Positions 58,501-64,000 of a stretch of 64,000 bases of DNA are shown piece after piece. Both the position numbers and the translations under genes were made by a program. This stretch comes from Puccinia triticina (lineage: Eukaryota > Basidiomycota > Pucciniomycetes > Pucciniales > Pucciniaceae). The stretch's first letter is position 1. Each line of letters starts with the position of its first letter. Under the pieces are notes generated by a model. The model saw only the letters and a list, made by a program, of their open reading frames with translations. It did no database searches and was not told the origin of the DNA. Location of the stretch: positions 5,332,001 to 5,396,000 of the forward strand of contig NC_070561.1 of NCBI RefSeq assembly GCF_026914185.1. The letters are read 5' to 3'.

Positions 58501-59775
58501 CTCTCGGCGAGCAGGCACGGTGCACGCTTGTGCACGCCTATGTGGGGGCGTGCACGCCCTTGATAAAGGGTGCGCGGTCCCACACGCCCTGTTCGAAGGG
58601 CGTGGTCGTGGGCGTGCCCCCGGAGGACAGGTGTGCATTTATCAATGCCCGTTCTTGCTCAGGCAAAGGCTGAGCAGTGGCTTGTCCTGTGCCAAGACTG
58701 GAGGCAGCTGTGCCTGGGACAAAGCTGAGGATCAGCTTGTGAAAATTGCACTAGAGGCTGGATAGCCAGCTGGAGCAGGTGTCATGTCAGTTGTCATCTA
58801 GTGACTACTGATTTTTCCTGGTGAATAGTGTCCAATCGTGGCGCTACATTTGTAAGTGACTTTTGGAAAGAGTTGATGAAAGCTTTGAACATTCACAGTT
58901 CTTTGTCGACGGCGTATCATCCTCAGACTGACGGTCAGACTGAGCGAATGAATCAAGTCCTGGAAGATTATTTGCGTCATTATTGTTCTTATTATCAGAA
59001 TAATTGGGATAAGGCGTTAGATATGGCGGAGTTCTCTATTAACAATTTGGATTCAGCAAGTCTAAAAATTTCTCCTTTTTTCTTTACCTATGGTCATCAT
59101 CCTAAATTTAATATTTTAACTGAATCACGTGGGAGAAAGGATTTGGATGAGTTCGTCATAGATCTACAGGAAACTCAAGAAACGGCGATGGAATGTTTGG
59201 ATTTAGCCCGGAAGAAACAAGCGTATTATCATAATAAAAGAAAGAATCCGGCTCCGACGTATGTGGCGGGAGAGTCAGTTTCATTATTACGCAAATTTAT
59301 AAAGACATGCCGTTTGAATTCAAAGCTAGATTTTAGGTACATCGGACCATTTAAGGTAGTAAAAATGGTGGGAACTAATGCAGTTCACTTGGATATACAA
59401 AAAGAGTATCCAAAATTACACCCCGTCTTCAATGTTTCACTGATAGTTCGTTATGTTAGCCCGAATAGTATAGTGGACTGTGGGCTTCTTGACGGGATTA
59501 AGGATAAATATTATGCTGATGACAAAGTAGTAGATTGGTCGAATATTAAGGATATTTTGGATGCGCGAGAGGTACGGAAAGGAAGGTATGAGTATTTGAT
59601 TTCCTGGAAAAACTCTACGGTAGGGAATGATACATGGATTACTGAAGATCACATTCCAGAGTCTTTGAAGCTGATGATAGGAAAATTCCGCGATGCACAT
59701 GGTGAATTGTTTGGGTTAGGTAAGAAGAATAAGAAAAAGAAGGTTGCTGTGCCGTTGGCAGCAACTCAGGTATAA
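52565..59775 (+). pseudogene. Ty3/gypsy Gag-Pol with chromodomain, disrupted
   Basis: Start MSDNSSPLNHSSQ at 52565. An extra base in the TTTT near 52994 shifts the frame and a TGA at 53091-53093 breaks Gag. From 53094 one frame runs to 56932. Counting from 53214: CCHC knuckle CIRC...H...C near 240; protease DSGAS near 443; reverse transcriptase YIDD at 747; RNase H HCDASG near 897; integrase HHCC finger (CDSCQ) near 1150; first core Asp in GMDMI near 1182. The CACC palindrome sits at 56933-58823, after which the frame resumes in register at 58827 with SNRGATF, where the family has SDRG: the second catalytic Asp is Asn. The Glu (QTDGQTERMN) is present. A chromodomain ends the protein (YEYLISWKN ... 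DTWITEDHI). A single Gag-Pol frame is likely ancestral. Confidence 0.9.
56933..58823. mobile_element. Palindromic CACC-ended foldback element, copy 2 (1891 bp)
   Basis: Ends CACCAGGAAAAA...AGTCAGTTGATGACA and complement, with 3-bp duplication AAT (56930-56932, 58824-58826). Removing the element and one AAT leaves the integrase frame continuous, which proves the borders. Each half has the same layers in mirror order: CAGCTC-rich end, GGGCGTGCACGCCC-type block, then units of CTCGGCGAGCAGGTATAC with their complement. Arms are thus over 900 bp. Overlapping frames up to 301 codons inside are repeat artefacts. Confidence 0.95.
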
Positions 59776-59788
59776 GGTGAGTCTTATT

Positions 59789-60203
59789 TGTGATGACTCG
59801 CCCGTGATGCGATAATTCTTACAAAATTATAGCATAATACTATGTTCTTACAATGTGATGATGTCATGTAGTAACGTTGTTAAACTGACTACTATGAAGC
59901 TTTCATTTAAGCTTTATGATTCGTATTTTTGCTTTACTTGGATTTTACTTGGTTGTGTTGCAAATCGAGTTTGAGGATTGGATATAATAGTGGTTCTTTA
60001 TTACTGTTGTTCCTCTTTCTTTCCTCATCTCGATATCTTTGTTCTTTTATTATCATTACGTTCGAAATCCTATTACTTTGAAAACTCTCCATTATACTGT
60101 ATAAGTTAATTCTCATTAGAGTTTCTACGAGAATTAACTTCCCCTCTCGCTTATGCTAGGCTACCTTGCCACTTGAGATAAGACGAGTAGGTGGGCCTTC
60201 ACA
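59789..60203 (+). repeat. Gypsy 3' LTR
   Basis: 415 bp, TGTGATGACT to CTTCACA. Lacks the 16-bp duplication of the 5' LTR. The purine-rich stretch AAGAAGAATAAGAAAAAGAA at 59722-59741 is within the chromodomain tail; a canonical polypurine tract right at the LTR is not obvious. Confidence 0.95.
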
Positions 60204-61130
60204 GCTTGGCTGTTCCACCCCTTCATACCTTCACCCGGGTTGGAACAGTTTTTGCTGTGTGAGGGGAAAAAGAAGAAATATGGCTAGAAAGCCACAAACA
60301 ACCCAAACCCTCAAGCCAAAATTACAACATTAGTCATAAGCCTCTCCTACAGAGAGTCCCTTCGGGACGTGGGGTCCCCCCCCCCTCCGTTCGAGAGGCT
60401 TAGTTAGGCTAGAGTTGAACCACCCATTCCCGCAATGGCCTACGCGCCACGACCCCCACTTTAGTCCCAAGTCCCTCCCTGCGGTCGGCGGCACTTCGTT
60501 CACCACTCAGCCCCGTATAGGGGGGACTTTGTTAAGCTAGAGTCTCTCCTTGGAGGGGTCGCCCGCCCCCCCCGCAGAAGAGGGACTTGCACAAGTTCGC
60601 CGCTGGAGCGACAACAGAAGGATGAAGGCCGACCTGGAAACCACCACACTCCAATGTTGCAGCTGCTCTTCGTCCCGGAAAGGCCCTCCACAGTCTCTGT
60701 AAGAAGTAGATCGCCTTGTCCTTCCCCCGCCCCGATGATCCTCGAGCTCAACGATCCCCAGATCGTCACCCGGAGCCTGGCGACCATCGACGACTGCTCT
60801 CCGCTTGACCCCCTTCTTGTCTCACCACCACCATCGCACCGCCTTTCTGCTGTAGCACATCCAGTCCTCTTCTCCTCGTCCTGCACTCTCAGCCTGTACT
60901 CCTCCGATGACACGAGGTGTGCCTGACCAAGCGCATGAGTTGTGTTGTATTCTATGGATGCTTGTCCATGCATGTATCGGCATATGCTATGTACGTCTGC
61001 TCGTTCGTTGTACGTGTTGTAGCATTGTGATCCTTTCGCAGTCTAGTCTCGGCCGACCATAAAAGAGCGTGGTCTCGCATCGTCCAGGAAAACAAAACGC
61101 CAGACAATCGATCCAGAAGCGGCTAGCGAT
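60204..61130. other. Flank of gypsy element; possible small frame
   Basis: A 90-codon frame (60654-60926, plus) reads PMILELNDPQIVTRSLATID and ends at TGA. It is in a GC-richer, more gene-like segment next to the intact gene pair and might be an exon, but I do not recognise it. 60340-60600 contains C-runs and a CCTCTC...GAGAGG inverted pair. Confidence 0.3.
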
Positions 61131-61177
61131 TCACGCCGGTGGAGAGGGACACGAGGAAGGGAGTCGACAGGGGACGG

Positions 61178-61573
61178 TCATTTCATGGTCTTGAAAGCCT
61201 CTTCGGACGGGACGGATTCCTTGGGATGTTTGGCCTCGTAGTGGGTGACCAGGAGCTTATAGGAGGGGGTGGGGGCCTTGCAGATCGCGCATCCGACCTG
61301 CACACAGCGGTCAGCACGCGGCGAGCACGGGAAGCAGAGGGACGGTACCTTGGTGACTGCCTGCTGGGCGCCGAGCTGGGAGCCTTTCTGGGAGCCCTGC
61401 TTGGCCGCGTTCTTCGCCCTGCACACGGACATCATCAGCGCCGGGTCTCCATGCTGTCGGGCGGGCTACTCAACTGTGCTTGTGCCTGGTCGGGCGGGAG
61501 AGGAGGCTCAGTCTTGTCTGGATGGGATGTGGAATCGGTGGGAGGGACATACCTTGGCGTGTCCTCGGACCAT
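61178..61573 (-). CDS. Small C2H2 zinc-finger protein, ZNF706-like
   Basis: The minus-strand coding sequence ends at TGA 61178-61180. The last exon encodes VGCAICKAPTPSYKLLVTHY and then EAKH, a C-x2-C-x12-H-x4-H finger as in ZNF706/At2g23090-type proteins, after a basic, Gln/Ala/Lys-rich N-terminus (AKNAAKQGSQKGSQ). A 51-bp intron (61298-61348, GTACCG...TGCAG) is in frame. The first exon is probably ATG at 61573 encoding MVRGHAK with donor GTATGT at 61552; the acceptor that joins it in frame is not settled, so the N-terminus is tentative. Proteins of this family are about 70-80 residues, small, of poorly known, possibly RNA- or stress-related function. It is divergent from PPM1 with about 150 bp between starts, suggesting a shared promoter region. 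Confidence 0.75.
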
Positions 61574-61724
61574 CCCTTCGGTGCTTGGAGTGTGGTGGGG
61601 TGGTAGTCGAGTGTTGGCGGGAAGTGGGTTGGTGGCGGGAAGCGGGCGGGGGCTGGGCGGAGACTCGCACCAACCACGACCACCACGCCACTCGACCAGC
61701 AACCACCACCACAGACGGACGAGG
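61574..61724. promoter_or_regulatory. Divergent promoter region
   Basis: The 151 bp between the tentative ZNF706-like start (minus) and PPM1 start (plus). No TATA box; several CCACCAC/ACCACC and CACTCGAC words. Being so short, it must serve both genes if both starts are right. Confidence 0.4.
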
Positions 61725-63056
61725 ATGGCCGCAAGGACGAGTCGCAGGCCGGCCCACGACGCCGACAAGCCGGTCAGAGACACCGACCTCGACGCGGCGC
61801 TGGCCCGGTTCTCGGCCGTCTCGAAGAACTACCTGCACGAGTTGAGTCTCTCGGCCCCTCCTCCCTTCGCCCGGCCAGAGACTGACGGGGCGGTCCCCAG
61901 CGACTATGCGGCCTTGTTCGTGCCCGCAAGCCTCTCGAGCCGCGAGCGGGCCCGGCCGCCTTGGGTGAACATCGGCACCCACCAGCGCACATACATCATC
62001 GACGAGCTGGTCGAGCGCTTCCTCCTCGGAACCGCCACCGAAGGGCCGCAAGTGGTCTCGCTGGGCGCAGGCAGCGACAGCCGCTTCTGGCGCCTCCGCT
62101 CCCGGCTCGCCGCCCGCTGGCCGCCCCTGGCCCGCTGGGTCGAGACCGACCTCGAGCCGACCGTGCGCCAGAAGATCCGGACGATCGCCGCACACGACTC
62201 GCTCCGGGGCCTGTGTGGCCGCTGCTCGCCTGATCCTTCCGCACCAACAACGCCTCCGCCCGACGGCCGGCCTGGTGAGTGGAGCTGCTCTCTCTCTCCC
62301 CAGACAAGAAGAAAAGACGCTAATATCGGGGAATCGGGCAGGGCAGATGGCGCGCCGACGGAGCTCCACGGCGCCCATTACACGCTGCTCGCGGCCGACC
62401 TGCGTCGGCCAGCGGAGCTCGTCGCGAAGCTCAGTGCGTCTGCTCCGACCGCCGACGCCGCCCCGGTCCTGCGCGCCTCCGCCCCCACCCTCATCCTCGC
62501 CGAGCTCGTCTTCCTCTACCTGTCCCCCGCCCACACCGCCGCCTGTCTCGAAGCACTCACCCGCTTCTTCGCCGGCCCGCTCATGATCGTCTGCTTCGAG
62601 GCGCTCAACCTCGACGACAGCTTCAGCAGGATCATGGTCCAGAACCTCGCCGTCCGTCCCCCCCCCCTGCCTCCCTCCTCTGCCAAAGCTATGCCCCCTA
62701 ACTTCTTTTTGTTTTTGGGATAGGGACGGGGACTGAGTCTGGCGGGCTTCGACTACAACTGCTCGGTCGACTCCCAGATCGCCCGCTTCCGCGCCCACGG
62801 CTTCACCGAGATCGTGAGCACAGACATGAAAGCCTTGCGTCTCGAATCCGCCGGCCCAGCAGCGGCCGACGGGCAGGAGCAGGACCAATGGAGCACCCGC
62901 TGGAGCGCCGAACTCGCAAGGATCAGACGGCTCGAGTTCCTCGACGAGGTCGAGGAGCTCGAGCTCATCCTCCTCCACTACTCCCTCTCCTGGGCACGCA
63001 GAAACTTCAGCTCTCCCAATCGCGAGACCGTCGGCTTCTATCTGCCCCAGTTCTAG
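61725..63056 (+). CDS. PPM1: Leucine carboxyl methyltransferase 1 (PP2A methyltransferase)
   Basis: Three exons (61725-62274, 62347-62651, 62724-63056) give 395 residues, close to fungal PPM1. The enzyme uses S-adenosylmethionine to methylate the C-terminal leucine carboxyl of the PP2A catalytic subunit, steering assembly of PP2A holoenzymes in the cytosol. Seen: N-terminal FSAVSKNYLHEL; glycine-rich SAM loop VSLGAGSDSRFWRLR near residue 110; ETDLEPTVRQKI; LILAELVFLYLSP in the middle; and C-terminal FLDEVEELELILLHYSLSWA. Both introns are 72 bp and remove in-frame or near-frame filler (GTGAGT...GGCAG; GTCCGT...GATAG). The start was chosen at the first ATG that begins family-like sequence. GC-rich codon use, no breaks: the one clearly intact host gene. 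Confidence 0.93.
62275..62346 (+). other. PPM1 intron 1
   Basis: 72 bp, GTGAGT to GGGCAG. It is a multiple of three, so the frame is open through it, but removal restores the family-like join ...GRPDGAPTELHGAHY. An acceptor five bases earlier would break the frame. Confidence 0.65.
62652..62723 (+). other. PPM1 intron 2
   Basis: 72 bp, GTCCGT with a C-run, ending GGGATAG. Joins MVQNLA to GRGLSLAGFDY in phase 0. The next in-frame stop lies at its end (TAG 62721-62723), so splicing is required. Confidence 0.75.
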
Positions 63057-63383
63057 CCTCTCTCCGCTTGCATCTTTTCCCCAAGCACACCGTATTCATA
63101 CATCCACTTCCGCTCCGTGCTGGCCTGTCTTGTAGTCTTTAAATCATGTGGAGGCCGAGTGACTGGAAGTCACTGACGCTGGCTCTTGTGAAAGCTACTG
63201 GACACAAAGATAAATCCAGTTTGGGTTCAGTAAGAAAGGAAGGCTGGATCTGAGGAAGGTGGGTTCAAAAACAGATTACATATGTTGAATGAAAAAACTG
63301 CAAATTATGCAGTAGGGAAATTACTGCATTGGTTGAATTTCTGTCAAGGCATGGTATGTCAGAAATCCAACCAGATATACATT

Positions 63384-63516
63384 AGGACGGTTCACGTAGG
63401 GATTTTTTAACCCTGCTGATGTTATAAATCAGCAAGCCTTCCCAGCCAAATTGGCTGGGACCGTGGGATAAACTTTATTTTGGTCTTGCTGATTTTGGCC
63501 CTACATGAACCGTCCT
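63384..63516. mobile_element. 133-bp MITE
   Basis: Inverted ends AGGACGGTTCACGTAGGG and AGGACGGTTCATGTAGGG (17 of 18), with ATT on both sides (63381-63383, 63517-63519). An inner CCCAGCC...GGCTGGG pair and GCTGAT/ATCAGC copies extend the hairpin. A TA-flanked reading is also possible. It lies 330 bp past the PPM1 stop. Confidence 0.8.
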
Positions 63517-63519
63517 ATT

Positions 63520-64000
63520 ATGTACCAATGGCAACTGCTGAGTACTGTGCGAGCATGCCAATGGCTACAAAGTCAACCAGAGAAGTTGGGTGTAGCAATG
63601 GGCAACGGTGTCATGATTAGCAGGCAACATCTGGCGTGATCCGTGGGTGTTTACCATATATCCCAAATCATTAACTCCCCCACAGGATTTAATTCTGGTT
63701 GAGGCTTGAAGTGTATATTTTTTTGTTTTCATGTTGTCAAAAAAAGACTAAAAAGCTTAGATCTAGAGGTCCTGATTTTTGTGGATTTAAGAAAGTGGGA
63801 TTTATCTTAGCAAAGCAATAGCCACACCCATCAAAAATTCAATCCTCCCCGATACATGATTATCCATAAAAATTAACACATCAACCCCCCCGCAACATGT
63901 TAACAACAAATGAGGTTGAAGTTCTACCCAAGAACACTGCATTTCTGTAGGACAATTTTCCAATTTAATTCCATCCAGCCAATGACAATCAAATCTAGAC
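63520..64000. other. No gene seen
   Basis: AT-rich intergenic DNA to the window edge; no open frame of note and no repeat recognised. Confidence 0.5.

Larger units (their letters stand above)
51951..60203 (+). mobile_element. Ty3/gypsy chromovirus, full-ended, interrupted
   Basis: LTRs of 431 bp (51951-52381) and 415 bp (59789-60203), both TGTGATGACT to CTTCACA, with 5-bp duplication GCTTG (51946-51950, 60204-60208). The 16-bp LTR length difference is one tandem duplication around ATGATGTCATGAACTA in the left copy. The single coding region is broken by a frameshift, a stop, a substituted integrase residue and a 1.9-kb transposon, so this copy is inactive. The C-terminal chromodomain places it among chromoviruses. 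Confidence 0.97.

Noticed and set aside
57271..58765. Overlapping frames of 134-301 codons on both strands
   Set aside because: They read through palindromic repeats inside the foldback element in many frames at once; Arg/Ala/Gly-rich repeats only.
61470..62978. 502-codon minus-strand frame
   Set aside because: Antisense shadow of GC-rich PPM1; PPM1 has motifs and introns, the shadow has none.

Overview
The window looks like repeat-rich nuclear DNA of a filamentous basidiomycete, most likely a rust fungus (Pucciniales); the species cannot be fixed from sequence alone. The signs are 51-72 bp GT-AG introns, fungal-type PPM1, TAF7, kinesin, dynamitin and JmjC sequences, Ty1/copia and chromodomain Ty3/gypsy elements, and a mass of nested, mostly non-autonomous DNA transposons. 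It is not bacterial: I see no operons, ribosome-binding sites, rRNA or CRISPR.

Only the last 3 kb holds apparently intact host genes: a divergent pair made of a small C2H2 zinc-finger protein (ZNF706-like, minus, 61178-61573) and the leucine carboxyl methyltransferase PPM1/LCMT1 (plus, 61725-63056, three exons). Elsewhere the conserved sequence is broken: TAF7 (10450-11859), a KDM3-type JmjC demethylase (23441-24400), an unknown AT-hook gene (25712-30876), a kinesin motor (41290-42310) and a dynamitin-like piece (46885-47529).

Layout. 1-3300: satellite, a dispersed repeat and a solo LTR. 3308-13978: a large DNA transposon with perfect 38-bp inverted ends and a GAT duplication, carrying the TAF7 pseudogene and later entered by a young full-length copia element (4994-10423). 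13980-22000: gene scraps, a hAT-like element with 8-bp duplication, the orphan end of a second relative of the big transposon, and a three-layer nest (20364-21941). 22100-33000: solo LTR, JmjC pseudogene, two arrays of a 28-bp hairpin satellite, and an unknown gene split by a solo LTR that is itself split by a deleted copia element. 33200-41160: short TIR elements, hairpins, satellites and solo LTRs, ending in a solo LTR that holds both another solo LTR and a palindromic transposon. 41160-51950: kinesin and dynamitin-like remnants, foldback elements and unassigned DNA. 51951-60203: a complete-ended chromovirus (Ty3/gypsy) interrupted in its integrase core by a 1.9-kb palindromic transposon.

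Target-site duplications let most insertions be bounded to the base. Two themes stand out: (1) a group of elements with CACC...GGTG ends and 3-bp duplications (GAT, CGC, AAT), including one gene-carrying element and two giant palindromes; (2) many unrelated repeats whose basic unit is itself a short dyad, so whole elements fold back on themselves. Long reading frames inside these arrays are by-products of repetition.
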